Made by a program: the position numbers and the translations under genes. Below, piece by piece: positions 8,637 through 16,701 of a stretch of 39,315 nt of DNA; within the stretch, counting starts at the first letter, position 1, and the number at the start of each line of letters is the position of its first letter. The notes under the pieces are model-generated. The model saw only the letters and a list, made by a program, of their open reading frames with translations. It did no database searches and was not told the DNA's origin. The stretch comes from Gammaproteobacteria bacterium. GTDB taxonomy: Bacteria > Pseudomonadota > Gammaproteobacteria > Pseudomonadales > Pseudohongiellaceae. Where the stretch lies: contig DORE01000108.1 in NCBI GenBank assembly GCA_003514305.1, forward strand, positions 13,478-52,792. The letters run 5' to 3'.

Positions 8637-9572
8637 TTATTCAGACACGTGAACTGTTACGTATCCATCGTGATATAGGCCGCCATCGTCAGCACGCGCC
8701 CAAAGAACGTAAGAGCCCGGCTCATCAAACGTAACTTCTACCTCATACAGGCCGTCTTCTGGCACCTCTGGAGGTAACCAGAGAGCGCCCCACGGAGAGT
8801 TTGCCGAAGTTCGAGTGTCCTCCCAGGGCTTTGGCAGTGGAGGATTGAAAGTCGCGTTGCCTTCGCCTCGGTAGACGTTCCAAGAAAGGAAAAGCCCGTT
8901 CACCTTGCCGACAGTGACTCGGGTCGGGGGTCGCTCCATACGGCGTTTGAGTTCAGAAGTTGTGTTAGTGGACTCTCTTCTCCGTTTGGGTAAGCCATCA
9001 TCCCAGACACTTGTGACTAGCTTGATCGGTTGTCCGACGCGTGCTGTACGCACTAGATCTCCTTGAACCATAACCACGGGAGGGACATTTGCTCGAGACT
9101 CTGGGCTGCTGGTTCCAGCACCTAATGAACCTGTTTCTGAGGCGATCACCATGTTGTCGACCAGATAATCTTGGCGCAATGTCGCAAAGGCCTTTCGCTC
9201 CACGCCATTAACAGTGAGGGTCCAAACTAGCTCGCGGTCTCCCCAATCTGCTGGGACGGTTACTTCGAAGTTAAAACGATTCCTCCTCGGCAGGAAGTGA
9301 GTGGGCTGCCCTTGGTCGGGATCACCGGGCGAGAAGAAATTCTTTTCGCCGATTGGAACAGTGGGCTCCTCTCTCCAGTTTTCATTCATATATCCAAACA
9401 TGAAGCTGAAGGTGCCATCAGGATTGGGCCGCCAACCCTCAAAGGCTGGCTCCACGTGTTGGCCGCTACGATAACTCTGCGCATACGCCGTCACAGGAGC
9501 TATCATCACCAGAAAGGCCAGTGATCGCAGTGCAGCGTTCAGGCCGGGTAGTCCCTGGAAGCGTTTTCTCAT
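8637..9572 (-). CDS. Secreted protein of unknown function
   Basis: A secreted protein of 311 residues with a signal peptide ending near AYAQ. The mature part starts EPAFEGWRPNPDGTFSF and appears all-beta, with a final strand pattern GSYVLWARADDGGLYHDGYVTV that resembles an immunoglobulin-like domain. No cysteine or haem motif is seen. Its start lies 19 bases after the stop of the cytochrome c/copper monooxygenase-like gene, so it is probably the last gene of that minus-strand operon and a periplasmic partner of that enzyme. I cannot assign an activity. Confidence 0.7.
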   Translation of the reverse strand: MRKRFQGLPGLNAALRSLAFLVMIAPVTAYAQSYRSGQHVEPAFEGWRPNPDGTFSFMFGYMNENWREEPTVPIGEKNFFSPGDPDQGQPTHFLPRRNRFNFEVTVPADWGDRELVWTLTVNGVERKAFATLRQDYLVDNMVIASETGSLGAGTSSPESRANVPPVVMVQGDLVRTARVGQPIKLVTSVWDDGLPKRRRESTNTTSELKRRMERPPTRVTVGKVNGLFLSWNVYRGEGNATFNPPLPKPWEDTRTSANSPWGALWLPPEVPEDGLYEVEVTFDEPGSYVLWARADDGGLYHDGYVTVHVSE

Positions 9573-9591
9573 TACTGGTTATCAATCTAAC

Positions 9592-11031
9592 TCAGTCGTC
9601 GTCGCTGGCAGCAGTCTGCGCGCTACCATCAGCGTCAGCCAGGGGCGCCACCAACGGAGCGCCACAAAGAGGACACCCAATAACGTGGTCGTTAGGACCA
9701 AGGTTAAGCGACTGCCGTCTAATTTCCATAGCCTCATAGAACTGTTCATCGGTCATAGTTACACGAATCCCCAGATCAATGAACATGTTAGTGACCGATC
9801 GGTTGCCTGAACCCTGCCAGTTACGCGGATCTGGAACGTTCGGATTAGACTCCGTATTGTTCATGTATCCGACAATATGCAGGATTGTACCCTTGGGAAG
9901 CAATGGCGCAGCGTCCTCTGCATAGGGATAGCCGCGGACCCAGTTGTGATCGTATCCCACGCACGAAAGGGTTTCGACGGTGTAGCCCCAAATGGCCTCT
10001 AGGCACATGCGCTCGCCAGGAGCGTGAAGATGAGGCTCGAAAGTTATCACTTTAGTGTGTGCGTCAAGAACAGTATATGCGTGGAGCTCTTGGTCTTTCT
10101 TGTTGCCCTGGATGCTAATATCTACCCCATTTCCTAGTCCGATGAAGGCATTTTGATACTTGGGCTTGTAATCTTTGTCGTGGAATCTAAAACCCACTTC
10201 CATATGGCCGACCGTGTCGACACCATTGGAATGAAGGTGAACGGAGTCTGAAACGACCCAAGAGCCGGCTTTGAGTAGCCGACCAGCTTCTTCATCGAAT
10301 ATGTCGGCGTTTCGGCCCACTTCGTGCACAGGCCAAGGGATTGAAAGCCCGGGGACTCGCTCGCCATTTTCATCCATCTGGGCAGTGGCCCAGATCATGT
10401 GATGGAAGATGTAGCGACCACCAACGGTCTCTCGTCCAGTGCCTGCGCTGGGTACATCATTAACCTCGATTACCTCGACTGATTTTACGTATCGGTCTTC
10501 TGTCAAGCCTGTTGGTGCTGAAGGTATTTCGCCCCACCAATCTGGTGTGCCTGCGAGCTTGGTAATATCGTCCATCACCACGATCAGATCTGGTTCTCCA
10601 GCGCGCCATTTGATGCTGTCATCAAAGACTAGGGGCACCGGCGCATCAGCGATGTCTCCTTGAGGTGTGCCGGACCGGGCCCAAGTTGAGATCGCAGCCA
10701 GTTCCTCGTCGCTCAACGAAGGGTCGTCTTTGAAGTCCTGGATACCAATGTCCTTTTCCATATACCAAGGAGGCATGGCGCCCGCTCGATCGCGCAAGCC
10801 AGTCTTATACTCGATTAGGCCTGCATAAGGAGCTACTTGCTCATATGTCACCAACGGCATTGGGCCTGCACCACCGTCCCGATGGCAGCTTTGACAGCTG
10901 CGCTGGAGGATGGGTTCAATGTCTTTGTGGAATGTAACCTCGTCTGATTGAGCCAGCACAGCGACAGGCGTGGCCAACAGCGCTGTTATCGCGGCGCCCG
11001 CGACCATAGAAATTGACAGTGTGATGCGCAT
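9592..11031 (-). CDS. Cytochrome c fused to a PHM/DBH-like copper monooxygenase domain
   Basis: A secreted protein of 479 residues. After a signal peptide ending near VLAQ comes a short cytochrome c domain with CQSCH at residues 46-50. The C-terminal part follows the copper type II ascorbate-dependent monooxygenase fold. Candidate ligands appear in family order: a His-His pair in FHHM (about 207), HLH in SVHLHSNG (about 262), HxH in EPHLHAPG (about 332) and a Met in TNMF (about 414), matching the CuH (HH, H) and CuM (HxH, M) sets of peptidylglycine monooxygenase. It may hydroxylate a C-H bond in the periplasm, with the fused haem passing electrons; the substrate is unknown. The start at 11031 has AGGAG eight bases upstream. 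Confidence 0.8.
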   Translation of the reverse strand: MRITLSISMVAGAAITALLATPVAVLAQSDEVTFHKDIEPILQRSCQSCHRDGGAGPMPLVTYEQVAPYAGLIEYKTGLRDRAGAMPPWYMEKDIGIQDFKDDPSLSDEELAAISTWARSGTPQGDIADAPVPLVFDDSIKWRAGEPDLIVVMDDITKLAGTPDWWGEIPSAPTGLTEDRYVKSVEVIEVNDVPSAGTGRETVGGRYIFHHMIWATAQMDENGERVPGLSIPWPVHEVGRNADIFDEEAGRLLKAGSWVVSDSVHLHSNGVDTVGHMEVGFRFHDKDYKPKYQNAFIGLGNGVDISIQGNKKDQELHAYTVLDAHTKVITFEPHLHAPGERMCLEAIWGYTVETLSCVGYDHNWVRGYPYAEDAAPLLPKGTILHIVGYMNNTESNPNVPDPRNWQGSGNRSVTNMFIDLGIRVTMTDEQFYEAMEIRRQSLNLGPNDHVIGCPLCGAPLVAPLADADGSAQTAASDDD

Positions 11032-11115
11032 AATTGCTTCTCCTAATAGCTTTGAGTACGTCAAACGTTGAGCTATTCAACTTTGCACTATATGGATAAT
11101 ACCACTAACGTAAGC

Positions 11116-11238
11116 TCATTTGAACTTCCAGGGGGTGGGTAAATCAGCCCAAAAAACAGCTGCTCCGACCGATGTAGAGGCGGAAAGGAATCCACTTGCA
11201 AACAACAGTTCCCAGAAAAAAACGACTTTAACGTTCAT
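11116..11238 (-). CDS. 40-residue membrane peptide overlapping the SURF1 gene end
   Basis: A small open frame of 40 codons starts at an ATG inside the last codons of the SURF1 gene (11-base overlap) and ends at a TGA at 11116-11118. It begins MNVKVVFFWELLF, has one hydrophobic segment over about residues 5-31, and ends WADLPTPWKFK, a basic tail typical of single-pass membrane peptides. The overlap suggests translational coupling. Small membrane peptides are common near oxidase-assembly genes, but I cannot name a family. Without it this would be a 196-base spacer. Confidence 0.5.
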   Translation of the reverse strand: MNVKVVFFWELLFASGFLSASTSVGAAVFWADLPTPWKFK

Positions 11239-12031
11239 ATTCGGTCGAGTCAGCAACGGTGGGATCTTTCCCCTTGATTAAGGTCCAGAGGTTGCTGCTT
11301 GCCAGAAGTGCGATAAAAAGGACCGCTAACCCGAAGCTAAACCATTGAACTGCGTACGATAAATTCTGATTTATTTCGGGCTGGACAGCCGGCCAGTGTC
11401 TTGTCAGGGTGCCAGGCTGATTGGCGATAATTCTAACCTCAAAGGGAAAAATTGGTTCACCGAGAATGTCTGTGAGAGTCTCGATATCCAACTCTCGCAT
11501 TCGAACCGGCCACTGGCTGGCGTCGACAGGGTTTTCGATTGCGCGAGTGCTTCCAGATGGCACGAATATCTGCCCATCAATCTCCACAGGTCCGTCAACG
11601 GGTCGTGTAAAAGGGGGTGTATCTGGTGGCAAGATTCCTGTGGTCCAGCCACGATGTACCAGAACCAATTGATTGTTGCTGCGCAGACGCAGCGGTGTAA
11701 CCACGCCGTAGCCGATTTGACTCTCGAAGAATTCCGCTAGCAGCAAAACGGTGCGGTCATTCCAATATTCGCCAGTGAGCTTTACATGGCGATTTTGGAG
11801 CTCTGGGTTGGCAGGATGTAAATGTCCAAGAGGAATAGACTCAATCGGCTCGGCATTGTCCTGAAGCTCCGCCAGCAATTCGCTTTGGGCAACAACCTTC
11901 TCGGCCGCTCGATCAAGTTGCCACAGGCCCAGACGCATAAAAGAAGCCGCTGCCATGACGACGCAACCAGCAAGAAGCCAGTTGATGCGGATATGGAAGT
12001 TGCCAAAAGTGAAGTTTTTTCGGATCTCCAT
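11228..12031 (-). CDS. SURF1-family cytochrome oxidase assembly protein
   Basis: A SURF1/Shy1-type inner-membrane protein of 267 residues. The topology is classical: one membrane segment near residues 17-38, a long periplasmic domain, and a second segment near 230-252. Family motifs include LGLWQLDRA, NRHVKLTGEY, VHRGW and LSYAVQWFSFGLA. SURF1 binds haem a and assists cytochrome oxidase assembly. Usually it sits in a cox operon; here no cox subunits are near, and it lies between two small membrane proteins and a cytochrome c/copper enzyme, so it may serve a local copper-haem system. It starts 76 bases after the membrane protein at 12108-12614. Confidence 0.88.
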   Translation of the reverse strand: MEIRKNFTFGNFHIRINWLLAGCVVMAAASFMRLGLWQLDRAAEKVVAQSELLAELQDNAEPIESIPLGHLHPANPELQNRHVKLTGEYWNDRTVLLLAEFFESQIGYGVVTPLRLRSNNQLVLVHRGWTTGILPPDTPPFTRPVDGPVEIDGQIFVPSGSTRAIENPVDASQWPVRMRELDIETLTDILGEPIFPFEVRIIANQPGTLTRHWPAVQPEINQNLSYAVQWFSFGLAVLFIALLASSNLWTLIKGKDPTVADSTEYER

Positions 12032-12107
12032 CAGCTTTGTTACGCGGGAAGTGGATAAAGTGCTAGTTAAGGACGGTTTACGGGCAGGAGTTACGGTTGG
12101 ATTGCTC

Positions 12108-12614
12108 TCAACACCATATGCACCAATGGTAAGGAGGGCGATAGTAAGTGATCAACCGACCGCAGATGATAATGGCGCACCAAGAAATAAGCGAGATTGC
12201 TGCAATTAGCTTCGCGCGCCCGGAGACCGGCAGATAATCCCCGGTGTTTCGAACCTGTGTGCTACAAGCGCTATAGAACCAGATCACGTTACATCCTGCT
12301 AGCAACATGAACCCCAGTTTTGTTTGAAAAGCGGGGTTGTATAGATATTGATTGGGCGCGCTAGTGAGAAACATAGTGCCGGTTAATAAGTTGATTACGT
12401 AACCAAAGACTCCAATGGGTGCCAATCGATGAAGGTGGCGGTAAGCAATGCCGTGGCCCAGACCGATCATACGTAAATCAAACACACCCACAGTACCAAT
12501 TAGCAGGCTCAAACCGAAGAAATGCAGGGACTCTACTACCGGCCAACCCCAAGGCGAATGCATGAAGTCGAAAATGCCCGTCTCGTGAGAAAATGCCAAC
12601 AAAGCTTGTTCCAT
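12108..12614 (-). CDS. Four-helix membrane protein (DUF6644-like), C-half type
   Basis: An integral membrane protein of 168 residues with four hydrophobic segments. It matches the C-terminal half of the fused protein at 28048-29085: WPVVESLHFFG / FPALETVHVIS, VFDLRMIGL / WVDLRLLGI, NPAFQTK / NPAFQAK and a last helix ending GR. A His in the first helix and an Asp in the next loop are kept in both. I believe these correspond to the DUF6644 family, named from memory. Function is unknown; the conserved membrane His could be a haem ligand, which is inference. It follows the related gene at 12642 by 27 bases. Confidence 0.7.
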   Translation of the reverse strand: MEQALLAFSHETGIFDFMHSPWGWPVVESLHFFGLSLLIGTVGVFDLRMIGLGHGIAYRHLHRLAPIGVFGYVINLLTGTMFLTSAPNQYLYNPAFQTKLGFMLLAGCNVIWFYSACSTQVRNTGDYLPVSGRAKLIAAISLISWCAIIICGRLITYYRPPYHWCIWC

Positions 12615-12641
12615 ACCGAGTGAGTCTCCCCTCAGTCTGCC

Positions 12642-13172
12642 CTAAAAGTACCGGGAAGCCAGTAAAACAGAATGCGTATACGCCAGGAATCTGCCGGCTC
12701 CAATCGTTAGCATCCAGCAACACAACATGGCGAACGCAATGGGAATATTGCTGTGGATTCTGTTACCCGGTCGAGAATGATCTATTTTTTGGTCGCGCAC
12801 CAAGCACTGCAGCCGCCAGGTGATCAGCAGACCTATGGTCAGTGCGGTGAACTTCAAATAAAACACCGGATTGGTCAATGCCTTGGCTGGATAAGCGACG
12901 AGCAGCGCTAATCCAGAAAAGAAAATCAGCAGAACCGCCCACCAGTGCAGTATAAAAAATGGCTGAAAGCGCTTGTTTAATAAGCTGGGAGTCAGCCCCA
13001 GTAAACTGAAAGCCAGTGCGAGATTGACTCCGACAACGAAGGCCATCGCGAGTGAATGAAGGGTCAGTGAGCTGAAGAATGCGACACCAGACTCGCGCAG
13101 CAAGATGCTGAGGCTCGTTTCTTCTAAGTTTGCAAAAAGATGCAGAATGCTTGCTCCTGAAATAGCGGCCAA
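12642..13172 (-). CDS. Four-helix membrane protein (DUF6644-like), N-half type
   Basis: An integral membrane protein of about 176 residues with four hydrophobic segments. It resembles the N-terminal half of the fused protein at 28048-29085: NPVFYLK / NPVFLWK and GAGRFLAY / TGGRWIAY align, and a His lies in an early membrane helix (TLHSLAMAF). The start is unusual: the only canonical in-frame codon is TTG at 13172, without a ribosome-binding site, whereas AGGAG (about 13154-13158) sits before ATT (13148) and CTG (13145), so initiation at one of those is possible. It is the first gene of the minus-strand cluster running to 8637. Confidence 0.66.
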   Translation of the reverse strand: MAAISGASILHLFANLEETSLSILLRESGVAFFSSLTLHSLAMAFVVGVNLALAFSLLGLTPSLLNKRFQPFFILHWWAVLLIFFSGLALLVAYPAKALTNPVFYLKFTALTIGLLITWRLQCLVRDQKIDHSRPGNRIHSNIPIAFAMLCCWMLTIGAGRFLAYTHSVLLASRYF

Positions 13173-13370
13173 GAGAGTTTTAACCGTTCGCGGATTATAA
13201 AGCTTTACTAATTAAAAAGTGAGTCCTCGAGGCCTTGCTTAAGCCGGTGTTGCTTTGGAGATGCCGTGATTGGCGACCAGAACGGGCAGCATAAAGAGGC
13301 AATGTTGCGAACTGTCGCTTGTGCTAGTATTTTCAATGACTTTAAGAATTACAACAGCAAAGAGATCTCC

Positions 13371-14195
13371 ATGCTCAAGTTCACTAGTAACCGCGCGGTG
13401 TTTTCTCTCGCGTATTTAACTGTTTGTTTCACACTTTTTTCAGGGGCTTCGCTGAGTCATGCTCAGGATATTCCCAGAACAGCCAGCGGACGGCCAGATT
13501 TTAACGGCATCTGGCAGGCTATCAATACGGCTAATTGGGACATCGAGCCACATGCCGCGAGTTTTGGTCCACTAGTCGCAGCAGGGGCCATTGGAGCGAT
13601 TCCGGCAGGTCTTGGTATAGTTGAGGGAGGCGAAATCCCTTACACTCCGGAAGCTCGTGTGAGGCAGCAGGCCAATAAATTAGATTGGTTGACTAATGAT
13701 CCGCTGGTTAAGTGCTATATGCCTGGGGTTCCCCGGGCAAACTATCTGCCATTTCCATTTCAGATTGTGCAGTCGACAGAACATATTATTTTTGCGTATG
13801 AGTTTGCTAGTGCGAGTCGTATTGTCTATGTCGATCAACCGGACTACGAAGCCCCAATTTTAAGCTGGATGGGACATAACCTTGCGCATTACGAGGGAGA
13901 TACCCTCGTAATTGAGGTGACTGATCAGGTGCCTGAAACCTGGCTTGATCACGCAGGAAACCATCATTCGGATGCTCTTCGAGTCACCGAGCGGTATACC
14001 CACATCGGACCGAACCTGATTCAGTATGAAGCGACCTTAGAGGATCCAAATGTCTACACTCATGCCTGGAGCGTAAGTTTTCCACTATACCGCCGCGTCG
14101 ATGACAATATGCAGTTGCTAGAATTTAAATGTGTTGAATTTACCGAAGAGTTGCTCTATGGACATTTGCGAAAGGCCTCGAATTCCAACGATTAG
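13371..14195 (+). CDS. Secreted protein of a widespread uncharacterised family
   Basis: A secreted protein of 274 residues with a signal peptide ending near SHAQ. The mature start RTASGRPDFNGIW, the central KCYMPGVPRANYLPFPFQI and the later WMGHNLAHYEGDTLVIEV are hallmarks of a family frequent in Acidobacteria and marine Gammaproteobacteria, with no established function. The ATG at 13371 is chosen because AGAG stands upstream and it begins the signal peptide; earlier in-frame starts give a long non-signal leader. It is divergent from the membrane protein at 12642, sharing a 198-base region, which places it next to the copper/haem cluster. Confidence 0.75.
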   Translation: MLKFTSNRAVFSLAYLTVCFTLFSGASLSHAQDIPRTASGRPDFNGIWQAINTANWDIEPHAASFGPLVAAGAIGAIPAGLGIVEGGEIPYTPEARVRQQANKLDWLTNDPLVKCYMPGVPRANYLPFPFQIVQSTEHIIFAYEFASASRIVYVDQPDYEAPILSWMGHNLAHYEGDTLVIEVTDQVPETWLDHAGNHHSDALRVTERYTHIGPNLIQYEATLEDPNVYTHAWSVSFPLYRRVDDNMQLLEFKCVEFTEELLYGHLRKASNSND

Positions 14196-14355
14196 TTCTC
14201 ATTCGGCTAAAAGAAGCGGTCGATCGTTGGTCGTTTTAGAAACTGCAGCAAGAAAAGTCATGCGCTGCCTACATTTGTGAGATGTGCGTGTTTGCGTCAG
14301 ACTGTTTTTATTGCGTCAAGAACGAGTGATTAAACAGAGCGTAGTCGGGGGGTGA

Positions 14356-14916
14356 ATGCTACCAATGAGCGATCTTGGCCAATTCGATGCTTGCTACAAT
14401 AGCGAGCAGGATCGGATTTTACTACGAATCACTAATACGGCGGGAGAAGAGTACCGACTCTGGTTAACACGTCGTTTCTGTCTTGGCTTGCTGGGTGAAT
14501 TTAAGGTCAAGGTGAGCGCCTATCGTCTGCCTCCAGAGGATAGGAAAGGGGTGCGCATGGACGAATCGTCGGGGCTTCTTGATGATTCGGGAGCCTCCAC
14601 TGTCATGCAGGCCGATATACAGCAGGAGCTGGTTGCTGCTAGGCAGGACTTCGGGCAAACGTTTCACCCGGGCGAGCAATTTCCGCTTGGCGAGCAAGGC
14701 GAGCTGGTCGAGCAGGTAGATCTGAAGCCAAACGAGAAAGGTACGGGGAGCCACGCCCTCGGCTTTCAGTCAGTTCAAGGGCAATTGCTGACAATAGCGG
14801 TGACGTCGGAATTGCTGAATTCGATTTTCGAGGCGATAGAGCGTGTAACGCAACAGGCTGATTGGGGGTTAATAACAACTGCAGTGAGCATGGCTAAATC
14901 CTCAACGCTCCAATAA
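14356..14916 (+). CDS. Conserved-looking protein of unknown function
   Basis: A cytoplasmic protein of about 186 residues. The N-terminal part (ILLRITNTAGEEYRLWLTRR) looks like a conserved beta-rich domain; the middle (about 85-125) is low in complexity and rich in Gln, Glu and Gly; the end is helical. No signal, membrane segment or catalytic motif is visible. The start is ambiguous: a GGGGGTGA motif ends directly at the ATG at 14356, while the ATG at 14365 lies 12 bases from it. It stands alone between a secreted protein gene and the end of the fbiC operon. I do not recognise its family. Confidence 0.55.
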   Translation: MLPMSDLGQFDACYNSEQDRILLRITNTAGEEYRLWLTRRFCLGLLGEFKVKVSAYRLPPEDRKGVRMDESSGLLDDSGASTVMQADIQQELVAARQDFGQTFHPGEQFPLGEQGELVEQVDLKPNEKGTGSHALGFQSVQGQLLTIAVTSELLNSIFEAIERVTQQADWGLITTAVSMAKSSTLQ

Positions 14917-15098
14917 CTATTTAAACCAGAGATCCTTCTGCCTGAAGATACCAGAGATGCGCTGTAACGGCGTGGTTAAGTTGTCTCTCACCAACGAATT
15001 GCTGCAAGTCTTAAGCCCCTCGGCCAACGGGTCATTCGCAGGCCTTAATGAAAGTCGATTTGACTGAACCAGTTGCTGTGTAGCATTAAACCGCACTG

Positions 15099-15698
15099 CT
15101 ACCGAACGGGGTTTTGTTTCGTTTTGTCATGAGCCTCCTCCCGAGCCTTTTCATGTGCATGCTGCCGAATATTGAACGGTGCCATTGCCCTATCAAGAAT
15201 TGAAATCACAGTGCTTATAACGAGTGCCCAAGCTAGCAGACTCAAAATTGTAAGTGCGGTTTCAGCAGCCCACTGATTTTTTTCAAGTAGCCTCGCGCCA
15301 GCGATTAGCAAGAGAGGACCGAAGTAGAACACACCGTTCCATCGACCCAGAGAACTCATACGCAAACTTTTCTGACGGTAGAGAAAATGGGAATCCAGTA
15401 CATACTGACTGAACGCTAGTGAGATCAGTATGGGTAGTATCTCTGGGACCAAATTTGCGCTTGCAGCGCCAGCCAAACCAGCAGTCACGAAGATAAAATC
15501 GGTTGCGTGGTCAAAAATCTGGCCGCGAGCAGATGCTGTGCCAAACGACCGTGCTACTTTTCCGTCTAAAATGTCACTTGCAATTGCTATGAGCAACAAT
15601 AGAGCAAGCGCCGAGGCTGGCAAGAGCTCATCGTTTGCGAGCGCCAGCCCCACTGGCAGTGCTAGCAGCAGGCGCAGGAAGGTGAGCAAATTTGCCAT
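15099..15698 (-). CDS. CDP-alcohol phosphatidyltransferase family protein
   Basis: An integral membrane enzyme of 199 residues with about five or six helices. The complete family signature D-x2-DG-x2-AR-x8-G-x3-D-x3-D is present from Asp42 to Asp67 (SDILDGKVAR, then GQIFDHATD); its four Asp residues bind the metals and the CDP-lipid. Such enzymes transfer a phosphatidyl group from CDP-diacylglycerol or a CDP-alcohol to an alcohol such as glycerol phosphate or inositol phosphate. The acceptor cannot be read from sequence. A basic Lys/Arg/His-rich tail ends the protein. It is the last gene of the fbiC operon, starting 6 bases after the flippase-like gene. Confidence 0.84.
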   Translation of the reverse strand: MANLLTFLRLLLALPVGLALANDELLPASALALLLLIAIASDILDGKVARSFGTASARGQIFDHATDFIFVTAGLAGAASANLVPEILPILISLAFSQYVLDSHFLYRQKSLRMSSLGRWNGVFYFGPLLLIAGARLLEKNQWAAETALTILSLLAWALVISTVISILDRAMAPFNIRQHAHEKAREEAHDKTKQNPVR

Positions 15699-15704
15699 GT
15701 ATTG

Positions 15705-16700
15705 TCAGGCAAACAGCTCGCGCTGCGCCCGGCGCCAGAAAATAAGCCCGATGATCGCGTTGAAGAATATGAAAAAGTTGTGCTGGACAAACCCAAACGC
15801 GGCCATTTGGCCTTCATTTTCGGGAAACAATATTACCCAAAAAGTAATCGCCGCTGCTCTCATGGGGGTTGGAACAGCGGCAGCGAAGAAAATTACTGGC
15901 AGGTAGGGAAGAAGCGTCAAGAACGAAGCTTCAACTCCAAACAGGTTGAGCGCTGTCGTATAGACCACTATCGCGGCAAGCAGAGCGGGTGACCGAAGCA
16001 AAAAGAATGCCCCGTAATGCCAAAGCTTTGCGCGACGAAAGCCGTGAAGTATTCGTTTTTCCCTAAACTGATTGTTCGGTAATATGCTGCCGTTGAAGTA
16101 AAGCAGCCACAAAACTAGAAAAACAGTGGCACCCATACTGATCAAAGGCATTATTTGAAACACCTCTGGAAGCCCATCTCCACCAAAAATATAGCCCACC
16201 GTTGCCCAGACAAGCAAATAAAAAATTTCGCAAAACATGATGAACAGCATTACTGACCCAACTTCCCATCCCGGTATTTGATCCCGTTTGTTCAAATAGT
16301 AAGCCATGGCGCCTTTGCCGATCTGCTCGTTGAATATCGAGATGATGTACGAGCTCGCGCGAATGGGCAGGATGTCCTTGTATTTGATATCTGCCAGCAA
16401 CCAGTTAAGCGCTCGGGTTACAACAAGCGTGTCGATGAGAAAGTAGAATAACGAGTAGGCCATCATTAGTGCTAGCCAAGTACCCCAAGAAACATTTGCG
16501 AAGACCTGTGCCATATATTCAATTAGTGGTAGACCCTCTCTTGTAGCGGCGCCGTTTAATCGAAAATAAAGGTAGACAAAACAAGCGCCCGTAATCAGCA
16601 GGAAAACTAATCTGCCAATAAGGCTTTGCTTCTTTTGCGGGCTAGATGGCTCTTCAATGGTCTCATTGGTATTGACCTCAGCCGTTTCGCGTTCGCTCAT
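15705..16700 (-). CDS. Flippase-like / LPG synthase TM-type membrane protein
   Basis: A polytopic membrane protein of 331 residues with about eight helices after a 30-residue charged, Glu/Thr-rich cytoplasmic start. The arrangement, with ASSYIISIFNEQIGKGAMAYYL near the middle of the first half, resembles the lysylphosphatidylglycerol synthase transmembrane (flippase-like, YbhN/AglD) superfamily, though I am not certain. The start at 16700 lies one base after the stop of the upstream reductase gene, so the two are tightly coupled; a longer frame into that gene is unlikely. Context with a CDP-alcohol phosphatidyltransferase suggests a lipid role, by inference. Confidence 0.62.
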   Translation of the reverse strand: MSERETAEVNTNETIEEPSSPQKKQSLIGRLVFLLITGACFVYLYFRLNGAATREGLPLIEYMAQVFANVSWGTWLALMMAYSLFYFLIDTLVVTRALNWLLADIKYKDILPIRASSYIISIFNEQIGKGAMAYYLNKRDQIPGWEVGSVMLFIMFCEIFYLLVWATVGYIFGGDGLPEVFQIMPLISMGATVFLVLWLLYFNGSILPNNQFREKRILHGFRRAKLWHYGAFFLLRSPALLAAIVVYTTALNLFGVEASFLTLLPYLPVIFFAAAVPTPMRAAAITFWVILFPENEGQMAAFGFVQHNFFIFFNAIIGLIFWRRAQRELFA

Positions 16701-16701
16701 A

